Assembly (NCBI RefSeq): GCF_036898095.1
Contig: NC_090767.1
Coordinates: forward strand, 34,062,480 to 34,126,479
Direction: 5' to 3'
Origin: Palaemon carinicauda
Taxonomy: Eukaryota > Arthropoda > Malacostraca > Decapoda > Palaemonidae
DNA length: 64,000 nt
Below, piece after piece: positions 23,732 to 34,696 of the stretch. Every line of letters starts with the position of its first letter. The stretch's first letter is position 1. The notes under the pieces are model-generated. The model saw nothing but the letters and a program-made list of their open reading frames with translations. It did not search any database and was not told the origin of the DNA. Both the position numbers and the translations under genes were made by a program.

Positions 23732-24980
23732 TACGACAAAACTTTCGTCTGCCATTTCTGCTATGTCTTGGACAAATTCCACTGTCAAGCCTATTGCAAA
23801 ATTTGCAAGAGATGCATAGCATACCTCAAACACCGTTAAGACACTGTTTTCTATGCCTTTTCCTTGGCTGGAAAACCTGGACTAGCTAAGCAGTAAAGCT
23901 ATGATTTTTTCAATCATAATGTACTGTGCAAATATGACTTGTGCAGTCTGTACCATGACCCCATGTCCCGCAGCATGACTGGAAGAAACAGGGAGACTCC
24001 ATTATATAAGGAAACCCTTCCACTGAAATCCACTACCACAGCCATCCCTGATTGGAATCCTCCTGGCAGACTATATGATTTAGAACTTGACAAGAAGACT
24101 ACTAAGAGGACTCTTCCCTACACCTTTCCTCGTCCTCATAAGGGCACTCCCAGAGCTACCACCACCACTACTTTCTCCTCTCCCTCTCCTGTGGAGTCTC
24201 CTACTGCAAGGAATAAGAAAAAGAGAAAAAGAATCACCACATCACCCGCCAACGCCCCAGCCTGGGACTCCGCTTCAGCTGGCTCACCATGTATAAGCAC
24301 CCCAAGTCTTGACATGGATATTGATCTGGCCACTAATACTCAGGCCCCTGCTCGTGCAGAATCGCATCTGCCTGATTGCAACTGTACCAGATGACTGACT
24401 CAACTCCTTTAGGATGCAACTTCTACTCTCACTTTGGCTGTTAAAACTGATCCAGACCCAAAGCAGCTTCCAAAATTCAAGCTAACAGCTGTGGAAAGCG
24501 TACCCTTTTATACAGCCGTAACTGCCATTGCAACATCCAACCCAAGCATCAAGATCAGAGTCAGAACCCACCTTAAGAGTGATCTGATCATCACCCCAGA
24601 AGACCATGACCGTCCCATCAGCCTCTAGAAGGAGGCTTCATTGACCTATCTGGATCCAGCGAAGAAGTTAAGGAAGGCAGTTGTTTGTAACTTCCCAACC
24701 CACTGATTGCACCAACGTTCATCATGTAGAACGTCATTTGGGCAGCCACAAGCAGGCCACCAGTAGAATTATAGTCACCTTCATCCATGGACTCAAGGGA
24801 AAATTCCCTGGAAGTTGAGCCACTACGCTGTTTCACCTGCTAATGTTTTGGCTGCCACAAGAGTGCCTGTGGAAGTACAGCGGTCTGTGGAATCAGCAGG
24901 CGCCGGCACTACACTCAAGAATGCATCAACGCACACAAGAATGGGTCACCTGACTTTTGTGGGTGGGGCTTCATTGTCCA
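23732..24980 (+). pseudogene. Non-LTR retrotransposon ORF1 (gag-like) relic
   Basis: The plus strand carries a long, broken ORF1. An N-terminal Cys-rich module (VCHFCYVLDKFHCQAYCKIC, near 23750) has the spacing C-x2-C-x9-C-x3-C-x2-C. A 151-codon frame (23939-24394) follows, rich in Pro, Thr and Ser with a basic patch (KKKRKRI). A further frame gives IKIRVRTHLKSDLIITPEDH (near 24560), matching the relic at 8240-8950. The end has CINAHKNG and knuckle-like Cys residues near 24830-24940. The protein would coat element RNA. Stops and at least two frameshifts inactivate it. It runs into repeat family D at about 24888. Confidence 0.68.
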
Positions 24981-26104
24981 TAAACTTTATGCCTTTATGA
25001 CTGACTCCACCTCTTCGAATCATTTGACAAGCAGGCCCGACAACCTGGTTTGACAAACCTTCTGACCGTGTAAACCCACCTTTATGTTAAGAAGATGAAG
25101 AAGTTCTTAAATGGTGGTACAAAAATCTAGTATATTTATGCTGTACGTGAGTCAGTTGTCAATGAATTTGGAGGATTTTATAAAAGCTTGTGTATTGTAA
25201 TGGATGGGGAAAGAGCTTTGAGTGTCAATAAGGGAGTCTGCTTGGTTCACTCAGGGAAAATAGATATTATTGTATCACACTGTAATGCATTATCCACCAA
25301 GAATTATTATTTTGTAATGTATTACAGATAAATGATGCCATCCACACAGTGTGGTCAGGATAGAAAATGTAATCAGAGGTGTTAAAGTCACAAGGATATA
25401 GAAGATCTATATCTTTCCTTGAAGAACTGAACAAAGAATTTTGTGACATACAGTTAGCTAAATTGTTTCCGGTTCACTGATATCTTTACTTTCTATATAC
25501 TTTATTTGCTCTGGCATTTCTCACAGATATAACCACCTATTTGAACACACTTTATATGAGCTTTCAAGGCAAGTAACAATATGTTTCTCAACTGGTTGGG
25601 TACATTGAAGTTTCCACAAGAAGCTGTTACTATTCAGTGCTTCCTTAAGAAAGAGCGGTGTTGCATACCGTTCATCATGTTGCAAGCTCATGACAGATGA
25701 TGTGAAGTCAGACTTTTTATGCTTTTTGCCAAATATCTTCAATTTGAAAACAGATTTAGAGACTTCAAGAAGCTGTAGATTATTCTTCAGTCACTTAACA
25801 ACCCAATTGAAGTTGATATGGAGTTGTGTGAGCTACAGTCTAACTCAATACTGATTGCCAGGGAAAGAAAATGTTGGTTTGCCAGAAGAGATTCTCCAAG
25901 CTAAGACTAGGCACAGGCTCTTGCACACTTGCAACCCGTTGTGAGCTAAGAAACTTTTGCCTTTGTCTTTTCATCTATAAAGGCTAAAAACAGAACTCTG
26001 TCGGAAAATTAAAAACTGGTTATGTGTCCTTTCCTTGCTACTATCCACTTTGGTCTAGGACTATCATGACTTTTCTATTCATTTGCAGCAGTTAACTATA
26101 TATC
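24888..26104 (-). repeat. 1.2-kb repeat family D, copy 2 of an inverted pair
   Basis: Inverted relative to 14488-15690, with 9.2 kb between the two copies. The far end (GTTAACTGCTGCAAATG on the minus strand, near 26094) matches the start of copy 1 (GTTAACTGCAACCAACG). Coding-like patches are again broken. I find no convincing terminal inverted repeat or target duplication, so the family type is unknown. Confidence 0.75.
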
Positions 26105-26175
26105 TATTTTTTCTATAAATGTACTGTAAGTTGTTTTATCCTTTGCGTATAGACCCTATTTTTAGTCTGAACTTA

Positions 26176-26180
<5 letters not shown>

Positions 26181-26265
<85 letters not shown>
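26181..26265. repeat. (TA)n microsatellite
   Basis: Uninterrupted TA dinucleotides over about 85 bp. Confidence 0.98.
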
Positions 26266-26266
<1 letters not shown>

Positions 26267-26599
26267 CTGTTTAGCACTGAAGTGGCCCCAGATATCAATG
26301 AAGTTGGACAAGGGTGGAAGTTCATAGTATGTGGATGTATATAGTTTAATAAAATATTTAGATATGAATTTATTCAATTAACCTAAATTTGAATGATTAT
26401 TTATATGATATTATCAGTGCTTCAAAAAGTGAGCAGGTACAGGAACTCAGTGTTCTGTGGAAAAACGAAAACCTGACATAATTATGGCTGAGAAATCTCT
26501 TGACTTGTATGATAGAAGTAGACATTTATGTCTGAATGTGTCTACCAATAATATCATGGAAATACTTATCAACAAAGAAAACTCTTCGGTTATAAAGCA

Positions 26600-27055
26600 A
26601 TATTCCTTAGGGCCAGTACAAGAGTATTTACCAGCTACAATGCCATATTTCTAAGGGCAGAACATGTTCCTTATATTGTCATAATTCCAAGAGCAGACCT
26701 AAATGCATTTGTTAGCTAGATTGACATATTTCTAAGAGTAGAACAAAGGGTTTTCGTTGCCATAATTCCAAGGGCAGAACAATGATCTTTCATGAGCTAC
26801 GTTGCCACACTTCTAAGGTCAAAATCAAGAGCTTTCAATAGTTAAATATTGTCATTATCCTAAGGGCAGAACAAAGAACTTATATTGCCATACATTTAAG
26901 GACAGAACAAACAGCTTTCGTTAGCAATATTTTCATAATTCTAAGCATAGAACGAAGCTTTCATTAGCTACATTGTCATAATTCTATGGATAGAATAATG
27001 CTTCCATCACCTATACTGTCATAATTCTAAGGACAGAATTTGGCTTTTGGATATT
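26600..27055. repeat. Degenerate minisatellite, about 11 units of 35-47 bp
   Basis: A core close to CTAAGGGCAGAACAAAG recurs about eleven times (near 26607, 26652, 26687, 26731, 26768, 26812, 26858, 26895, 26940, 26980 and 27027), each preceded by TGTCATAATT or TTGCCATA and often followed by GCTTTCATTAGCTAC. Spacing alternates around 35-47 bp. Units are strongly diverged, so the array is old. No open frame crosses it. Confidence 0.8.
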
Positions 27056-27589
27056 ACAAATCTCATCATTTAGAGAGTTATTTACATATAAGTATGTGTG
27101 ACATGTGAATTTGACTAGTGAAGTGTAATGACAAGGCATTATGTTAGTAACTGGTGGAATTATACTATATGGTGGTATAACTCCGGAAAACAATAATCAC
27201 TTCCCTTGTGTATCTTAGTATAGATAATGATTAATTATACTGTTCACGTCCCCAATGTTTTCTTGCGAGGGATCGTTGGGAACGTCTTTATATATAAGAC
27301 TCCTGTTCTTCAGAACTTCGCTTACCTACACGTTCAAATGATAATTTGGGCAACCACCTTCTTTCTCTTGTTCAGCCCACAATAACACAAAACCTTAATT
27401 TTTAAAAAAATATTAAAACTCATATACTATGATCATTATATGACTTAGATCATTATATTTTAGTGTGATAATTATATAAATGGAAAAAAATGGCTTTTGA
27501 AGAAATTTGGCACATATGGTTGATATTGCAGCCCATAAACCAGAACATTCAACAAATGCACAAAATCATAGTTAATTGTGTAGTTGCAG
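27056..27589. other. AT-rich spacer
   Basis: Nothing recognised on either strand. Confidence 0.35.
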
Positions 27590-27950
27590 ACTTCCATGCT
27601 GTAAAATTATAAATATTCTCCAGAAGGCACATATAATTAAGCTTAAGCAATTGGCCTAAACACCATATACTTCTAATGTGGTTTATTCATTTATTCAGGA
27701 AATAATCAGTCTAAGGAGAGTTGCGGAGGTAAGGACACAAATTGTAGGTTACATTAGGTAGCGTTCTATGCACATATTCCAATCTGTTGTTATACAAAGG
27801 CTCCAAATTCTCAAATAAATCCATAGAATATGCATTTTTATATGACACTTCAATGCTGTAATATTATATCCTCAAGAATGTACACAAAATTAGGCCTAAG
27901 CCGGCTAAGTCATAGGTCTAGACACCACACACTTTTACTGTGACTTAATC
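27590..27950. repeat. Diverged direct duplication, about 257-bp spacing
   Basis: CTTCCATGCTGTAAAATTAT at about 27591 matches CTTCAATGCTGTAATATTAT at about 27848. Both are followed by CTC-AGAA, ACA-AATTA, GCCTAAGC or GCTTAAGC, and a CTAAACACC or CTAGACACC block, then CTTTTACTGTG or CTTCTAATGTG. Two old copies of a roughly 100-bp core are separated by unrelated sequence. Confidence 0.65.
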
Positions 27951-28577
27951 ACATTTTCATTATATAATTAACCAGCAATTCACAGTTAAAGTAAGCAACA
28001 TTGGACAATATTGTCTGAGTGTCTTACCTCACATAATTATACGCAATACAATAACTTTTTATACAAGCTTGTAAAAACCAGAATGTCACTACCTCGACAG
28101 GTCAATTCTATAAGAAAAAACAGACTCTTATATGTAAATAGTTCCCAAATATTAAAATTCATGATAAATGGGGTACAATCATAATTTTATAATATTTATA
28201 TAAATATTTTCTCATTATGATTTTCTGGAAAAAAAAACAGGGTCTTTAATTGTAGAAAGCTATAATCCCACTTCAGGGATTTTTGAGGCCATAAAGTTTT
28301 ATCAAAAGAATCAGGGAATTCGCAATGATTACCTTCAAGGGTTGCTTTCCTGGTCCTATACTGCACCGAAACCCATAGGACATACACACTCAGAATAGAT
28401 GCTCATCAGAACATCAACCAGGTACACCTAATCCACCAGTGTGGTATCCAACCACGACATTGGCCTCGCCAGTAATCTGCTTAAACTCACAGTCCCAGGC
28501 TTTCATTGACTTGCTGCCATGCGAATGCTAGACAAACACGTTACCAATTTACTTAGAGCCTAATATATTAGGGTGGA

Positions 28578-28706
28578 GCCTTTGTATATCAGTGGCCAGT
28601 TCCTCATGCGATGATTAAAAATGGACCTAAACTTTCCCCCCACCTAACCTACAAGCCGTGTCCTTACCTGCATACTTAAGCGGCCGTATTCTAAGTTTGA
28701 CATAAT
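28578..28706. repeat. Dispersed repeat family B, copy 2 (truncated by DIRS element 1)
   Basis: Matches 22650-22830 with an internal deletion and stops at the sequence CATAATA where DIRS element 1 begins. The flank on the far side of that element does not continue family B, so either B was already truncated or the flank has been rearranged. Confidence 0.7.
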
Positions 28707-28750
28707 AAAAGGATTTTGAAGAAGAGCGAAAAGTCTATTTTGTGGTGAGA

Positions 28751-29070
28751 TGGCCATGTCATCCTGATGAAAGCTTCCTATAGCAGCTTTCTAAGGGATA
28801 TTTGGCTACAGTGATATTCCCAGAAAATTGACCATAGGTCTCTAGAATTCTAACTCCTGTTGCGAGTATCCTTAAATTTTTTCTTAAGGATATCGCATAT
28901 TATCAGGGGACATATTTCTTGATACGACATATGACAATCTTCCCCCAGATTAGAGTTTTTGCTTTGAGAGGGAAGAGTGGCAAAATTGAAGGGGAGCCGT
29001 CATCATGGTTACCAAGTGGATCCCTTTCCCGTACTACTACAGGGTCCAATATGGCTACCCATTCCTTGTA
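28751..29070 (-). repeat. DIRS element 1 inverted terminal repeat (right end)
   Basis: About 320 bp pairing with the reverse complement of 36549-36866. Shared blocks include CCATGTCATCCTGATG, TTAAGGGATATTTGGCTACA (as CTAAGGGATATTTGGCTACA) and CAATATGGCTACCCATTCCT. The outer 44 bp (28707-28750) are unique to this end, as expected for DIRS elements. Confidence 0.9.
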
Positions 29071-29153
29071 GCAATTAAGCATGGTGCTACAAGTAGAGTA
29101 GTTTCATGTGAGGATTGTTATACAATCCTTTTCTGTAGAAAAGGAGGGTGGGT

Positions 29154-29248
29154 CCATCAGGACGACATGGCAATCTCACCCAAAAATAGATTTTTTGCTT
29201 TGTTTCAAAATCCGTTTTTTGGGCTCAACCCATGTCGTCCTGGGGAAG
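29154..29248. other. DIRS element 1 internal complementary region
   Basis: The block CCATCAGGACGACATGG, then CACCCAAAAATAGATTTTTT, AAAATCCG, TTTTTTGGGCTCAACC, CATGTCGTCCTG corresponds to the right and left termini fused end to end. In DIRS elements this region templates completion of the termini during circle formation. Confidence 0.88.
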
Positions 29249-29920
29249 TTTACCAGAGAATTACCTGAAAGTACTGTATCTGTGGATTTGTATAAGTGCC
29301 TAAACCTTGGGTCAGCTTATACGTCATAACCTCTAAGCATGGAATAATGTTAGGGCTTCTTGGCCGCTGCAGGAAAAGGTCGTCCTCGAGAGTAGAAGCA
29401 GAAAGGTTTGTATCTATATAGGAACAAATGTAAATATGATTCAGTTATTTTGTTCATATATATAACTACCCATAAGCATATACTTTACTTAGGAAAATAA
29501 GTAAAGAACTCTGTCTAATTTTATTTAACTTCATTTTGGGCGAATAAGACGCAAATACACGTTAGACATGTTTTTGAGTAGACAACTTAAATGTAACAAT
29601 TGGTTTATTAAAATTTTGCAAAAGAATTATACATCCAACATATAAAAGATAAATATATTTTCTACCTGAAAGGAAAGAAAAGTCGTTAGCCACTCGAAAT
29701 CAGTTGAAAAAAGATTAAGATAATTTCACTGTGAATGTTGGATAATTATCAATACTGCATACAAGTGTACATATGGCACTGGTGTCATTGGTATAATTCT
29801 ACACCTATAAAGAACAGTCCTAGTTTCACCAGGGGGACACTTAATAAAAACGTATTGCACTCCAAGGTGTCAACACCTTTTCACCCAAAATGAAAGTCCC
29901 CAACAGTTCACTGTTCATCG
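29249..29920 (-). other. DIRS element 1, 3' untranslated stretch
   Basis: Between the recombinase stop and the internal complementary region. AT-rich, without an open frame. The equivalent stretch in element 2 contains a (TA)n block. Confidence 0.6.
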
Positions 29921-29925
29921 CAGCA

Positions 29926-30990
29926 CTAGACGACAGGTTTCACAACACTACCTGCCGCCACCAAAAAATGTTTTAGGGCGTGCACTTGCTTCTCATAATG
30001 TTTATAAAAGACTCTGGAGGATTTCCAACCAGTGTATGAGCGGAGTCTCTCAAAGTCCATATATTGAAAAAAGATCATTGAGGAAGCAATCTTTCTCTGA
30101 TCATGACCTGCGGTTGTACTATCAGGATCCGCTATGTGAATGAAGTAGGTGAGCTTCACCCTCAGTTGTTTTAGGGATAAGTTTGATCCTGAGGTTTCGC
30201 CTTTGAAGAGCTGTCCTCCCCTGAAGTCGGAAGTTCTTCGAAGATAGACCTTTAGACACTCTACTGGACATAGGGAGACATCTTTCTTCAGAGGGCAGAT
30301 TTTCCAGGGACCCTACCTTTTGGTTGGTAGCTCGATTTTGGCTCGAAATGTAGGATCAGGAAAGCGATTCAGTTCTCCTGCTTCTATGAACTGAATATTG
30401 CCCTCGTCTCTTAATAGGGCTACTATTTAACTAACTCTAGCCCCTGAGGCTATAGCGAACAGGAATATCACTTCTTGTGTTAGATCCTTTAGAGAGCAAT
30501 CTTCATTGTTCAAGGTTGGAACATAGTGTATGAGTTTTTCTAGAGACCATGAAATGGGCTTCGGAGCAGGTGCTGGTTTAAGTCTAGCACATGCCTTCGA
30601 AATCTTGAAGATTTCGTTCGCCAGGTCCACCTGGAAGGCATATAGAAGAGGTCTAGTCAAAGCTGACTTACATGTAGTTATCTTGGTGGCAGCCAAGCCT
30701 TGTTCATGAAGTTGGATGAAGAAGGACACAGAAGTCTATTGAGATTTCTTTCGGATTTTTAGCTTTAGCAAAAGCAACCCCCTACTTTCAATACGATTCA
30801 TATTGTCTTCTGGTTGACTTTGACTTGTATTCTTCTAGAAAGTCTATACTGTCTTTCGAGTTCTCAAATCTTTTGTTGACTGCTAAAGCGAGAAAATCAT
30901 AAGATGAAGGTTTTGGGTTCTCTGTGCTGAAGCGAACACAGTCGACTTCTGAACCAATTGGGATAGAGCTAGGTTCGGTAGAGGGACCAG
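29926..30990 (-). pseudogene. DIRS element 1 tyrosine recombinase
   Basis: This enzyme would integrate the circular DNA. On the minus strand the N-terminal part reads DSIDFLEEYKSKSTRRQYES (near 30800-30860), then after a frameshift near 30729 a SAM-like core (ITTCKSALTRPLLYAFQV), SGARVS with the first catalytic Arg (near 30435), the H-x2-R box AGHDQRK (His at 30103-30105, Arg at 30094-30096) and GWKSSRVFYKHY with the nucleophile Tyr probably at 29995-29997. The catalytic set is complete by sequence. In-frame stops at 30427-30429 and near 30320 and the frameshift make it inactive. Confidence 0.88.
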
Positions 30991-32800
30991 CCTCAGCTTC
31001 AGTTCCATCCCCAAAGGGAACCAATTGCTCTTGGGCCACTTGGGGGCCACTACTGCTGTAGTTCCCTTGAAGGATTTCAGCTTGTTGAGGATCTTCAACA
31101 GGAGATTCGTTGGAGGGAACAGGTAGATCCGGGTCCATATGTTTTAATCGAGGGACATTGCATCCATCGCCTCTGCCAGAGGGTCCTCGTATGGGGCTAC
31201 TTATCAAGGTAGTTTCTTGTTGTCGCTCATCGTGAACAGGTCGATTTGCAGTTCTTGAACTTTTTCCAAGATGAAAGACAATGAGTCTGCGTCTAGAGAC
31301 CATTCTAACTCTATCGGATTTAGCCTGGATAGAGCGTCCGCCGTCACATTGCGGAATCCCAGTAGGTGAAGTGCCGATAAGTGCCATCTCTTCTTTCTTG
31401 CTAAACGGAAGATGGCTAACATCACTTGATTGATGTGGGGCGATCTCGAGCCTTGTCGGTTCAGACATCTCACTATCACTTTTCTGTCCAAGACCAGCCT
31501 GATGTGGGCTGATCTGTGAGGGGATAGCTTTTTCAACATTAAGAGGACTGCCATGGCCTCCAGAATATTGATGTGAAAGGTCTTGAACAGGGATGACAAG
31601 GTCCTTTGTGCATTCCTCTGATGGGAGTGACCTCCCCATCCTTCCGTCGAGGCATCCGTGTGGATGGTCACCGATGGGTTAGGTGGTTGTAAGGGAACGG
31701 TCCTTGTTAGGCTCTTGACCTTCGACCACATCTCGAGAAGTGATCGTTGTAAGGTCGGTGGCGGTCTCTGTATATCTCTTCGGGTGTTTGATGCGTATCT
31801 TCTCCAGACTCTGACGCATCTCTCAGCTGTGCTCCTAGCACTGGGTCTGTTACTGCTGCAAACTGGAGAGAGTCCAGTACTCTTTCCTGTTGGCGTCTTG
31901 AGATCCTGCAGGGTTTCAGTAGTCTCTTGACAGAACCCGTGATCGCTCTCCTCTTCTTTGGTGGAATGGAGAGGCGGTGTGACTTCAAGTTCCAATGGAT
32001 TCCCAGTCATTGAAACTCATGAGCTGGAGAGAGTCGAGACTTCTTGTAGTTGATCTTGAATCCCAGATCTTCCAGGAACTGGATCACAATCTTGGATGCT
32101 TGCAGACAAGCAGTCTTGGATGCTGCCCACACCAGCCAGTCGTCCAGGTATGCGGCTACCTGAACGCCTTCTAGGCGTAGGTGTTGTACGACTGTGTCTG
32201 CAAGTTTCGTTAAGATCCTTGGGGCTTTGTTTAGTCCGAAGGGCATGGCTCTGAAGACATAATTTGTTTTCTGTAACTTGAATCCTACCTAGGAGGAGAG
32301 GGGGCAGCTGACTGGAAGGTGCCAGTAAGCATCTGCCAGGTCTATTGAGACTGTGTACGCCCCTTTTGGTAACAGGGTCCTGATGTGTTGAAGGGTTAAC
32401 ATCCTGAACTTGTTGTTCTCGATGAATTTGTTGAGTGGCGATAAGTCTAGAAAAACTCTGAGTTTTTCTGAGTCCTTCTTGGGAACACAGAACAGCCTTC
32501 CATGGAATTTGATGGACTTTGCTTTCCTTATAACCTTCTTGTTCAAGAGTTCTAAGGTATATTATTCCAGTAAGGGGGTGGAGTGTTGGAGGAACTGAGG
32601 AAATGAAGGTGGAGATCTGTTCCATTTCCATCCTAGTCCATTTTTGATGGAGCTGTGGGCCCAGGGATCGAAGGTCCAACAATCCCGAAAGTGGTGGAGT
32701 CTCCCTCCTACCTGGAGCATCTCATTGCTTAGATGGTCCTGAGGGTTTGCCACCCTGACTGCGTCCTCCCCTGTGTCGTGAGGGGTTTCTTGAGGAGCCC
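30883..32800 (-). pseudogene. DIRS element 1 RT and RNase H
   Basis: Blocks in order on the minus strand: VGGRLHHFRDCWTFDPWAHS (near 32710), KKVIRKAKSIKFHGRLFCVP (near 32540), LDLSPLNKFI, TVSIDLADAYWHLPV with the first catalytic Asp, MPFGLNKAPRIL (32246 on), the catalytic YLDDWLVW (near 32150), then RNase H with VTIHTDASTEGWGGH (near 31670), FHINILEAMAVLLMLKK and NVTADALSRLNP. YLDDWL is typical of DIRS-group RT. Stops near 32560 and 32288 and a frameshift near 31810 break the frame. The RNase H frame overlaps the start of the recombinase frame (30788-31639), a usual DIRS arrangement. Confidence 0.9.
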
Positions 32801-34696
32801 TGTTGAGATCCTTTTCCTTTCGGGCGAAAGGTAGTGGTGTGCCTCTCAAACCCTGTGTTGAAGGCTGGTGACTGGGCTAACAGATGTTGAGGCACCACTT
32901 GGAAGGTGGTCTGTTGTTGAGCGACCACGTGGGGCATCGCGGTCATGGTGACTGTGGGAAGTTGCTGAGCAGGCCAAAAAGGTAGTCCTGGCTTCTTTGT
33001 CTTCCTCTTGGACTGGGGACTAGCATCCAGGGAAGACTTCCTCTTTGAGGAGATGCCCCACTTTTGTAGAAGGTTACTATTCTCCGTGGCAGCTTTCTCT
33101 ACTACCTCTTGGACCACTTCCTTTGGGAATACGTCCTTACCCCAGATACAGGAAGTAATCAGCTTCCTGGATTCGTGTTTGATCGTTGTGTTGGCAAACA
33201 CAAACTTCCTACATTCCGTCATGGCCTTCACGAAGGCATACAGGTCCTTGACGAGCGTGGCCATGTGCATCTTGGCAAGGACTGTGTTCATATCTGGGGT
33301 ACTGGCATTGCCTGCACACATCTCCATGCAGTTCTGGAGGGAAAATGAGGTGGCTAGCCTCTCCTTTGTCTGTTGCTCCCTTCGCAAGAGAAAGTCTGGT
33401 AGCTTCGGTATGTTCTTGCTGAACTACTGTCCTGCGATGTCTGCGTCAAGCTTCGCTACTGAAAAGGTTAGGTGGACCTCCTTCCATTCCTTATCATCTG
33501 TAGGCAAGGCCAGAGACAAAGGCCTACACTCCTCTAGTGTAGGGCATGGTTTACATGCATCAGCAGCCTTGAGTACACTCGGAAGAGCTTTTGACGTGAA
33601 GGAGAAGGCTCTCGAAGAAGGAGCAAGAAAGGTAGGGTATTTCTTGCTCAGTGCAAAAACTCGTGAGTTAGTGTATCCTGCCTTCTTCAGGCTACTTGTC
33701 AAGAGAGCCTGTGCCTTGTATTGGTCAAATACCAAGACCTCCTTTGGTTCCGTCTCATCTCTCGACACTGGCTCACTCCTCAGCCGGATGAAGCACTCCG
33801 GGTAAGCCGCAAAATTAGGCCAAGACTCAATATCGTCCAGGTGGAAGACTCCCAACTTCTCAGAGATGTAGAGTTTGCCGTTAGTAATTGGCATGAACTC
33901 CGCATACCTCCAGGAGCTGGTCTCGGAGCAGGGTGACAGGTCCTTCACTCTGGGTCACTTGCAAGACCCTCGGGACATGACAATCCGAGTCACTTCATGG
34001 AACTCTCTCATCATAATTGTTCTGGGTCTACGTTCTCCTTACGTAGATTTTCCATTAGCGTGGTAATGTGGGGCAAGACTGCATGACCCATCGCGTCTAA
34101 TGGAGGGGTAGGAGCCCAAGATGTAGACGGTGTCGGCTCGACTGCCGCCACAGGCAGAAGGGGTTTCTCCGCTTCTGTCGAGTCATGGTCCTCATATCCT
34201 CCGGGTGGTAGAGTTGATTCTTCTTCAGGGTCGTCTCGAAGAAGATCCTTCTCCGTGTCTGTGGACAATTCAGACATCCTTTCCTCCTGGTGGATGTCCA
34301 TACCTTGTAAGACTTCATTGACATCAGCCTCAACTGCGATCTGGACACAGGGAGGCCTGGATGGTGCCTGTGGTACGACAGCATCAGCTCTGGCCTTAGG
34401 AACAGCAAGCTTCTCATCATATCGTTGGGGAGGTCCAGTCCAGGAGAGTTCTTTTGGAACCCTCATACCCATTTCCAAAGCTTTTCACGTGCTGCATCCC
34501 TCGACTCCGCCGATTTGGGGTCGACGAATCCCTCGGTCACCAAGGCCGAGCAGACGTTACAGTCCTTGAGGTCCCAATACCTCAAGGTTTCGGTTGTCAC
34601 TACGCAGGCGGCATGAGACCTGCACATAGTGTGACCACAAAAGTTCCTATTTTTGTGGTTACAGTACATCACCTCATATCTCAGCTTTTGGTCCTC
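32722..34696 (-). pseudogene. DIRS element 1 gag-like ORF
   Basis: Homologous over its whole length to the intact gag of element 2. The N-terminus has NRNFCGHTMCRSHAACVV followed by CNVC (near 34560-34650), a Cys/His module that probably binds zinc. An acidic Ser/Glu segment follows (34011-34300), then SWRYAEFMPITNGKLYISEK (33900), ALPSVLKAADACKPCPTLEE (33560), an alpha-helical middle and a basic Gly/Arg/Gln tail (32740-32800). Three frames are needed (shifts between 34463 and 34010, and between 34011 and 33948) plus a stop near 33420. The role is presumed nucleocapsid or RNA binding by position. No major homology region is visible. Confidence 0.82.

Noticed and set aside
24136..24333. Minus-strand frame over the ORF1 relic
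   Set aside because: Shadow of the Pro/Thr/Ser-rich plus-strand ORF1 segment.
33008..33805. 265-codon plus frame within DIRS element 1
   Set aside because: Antisense to gag, which is supported by homology with element 2; the plus frame has no recognisable domain.
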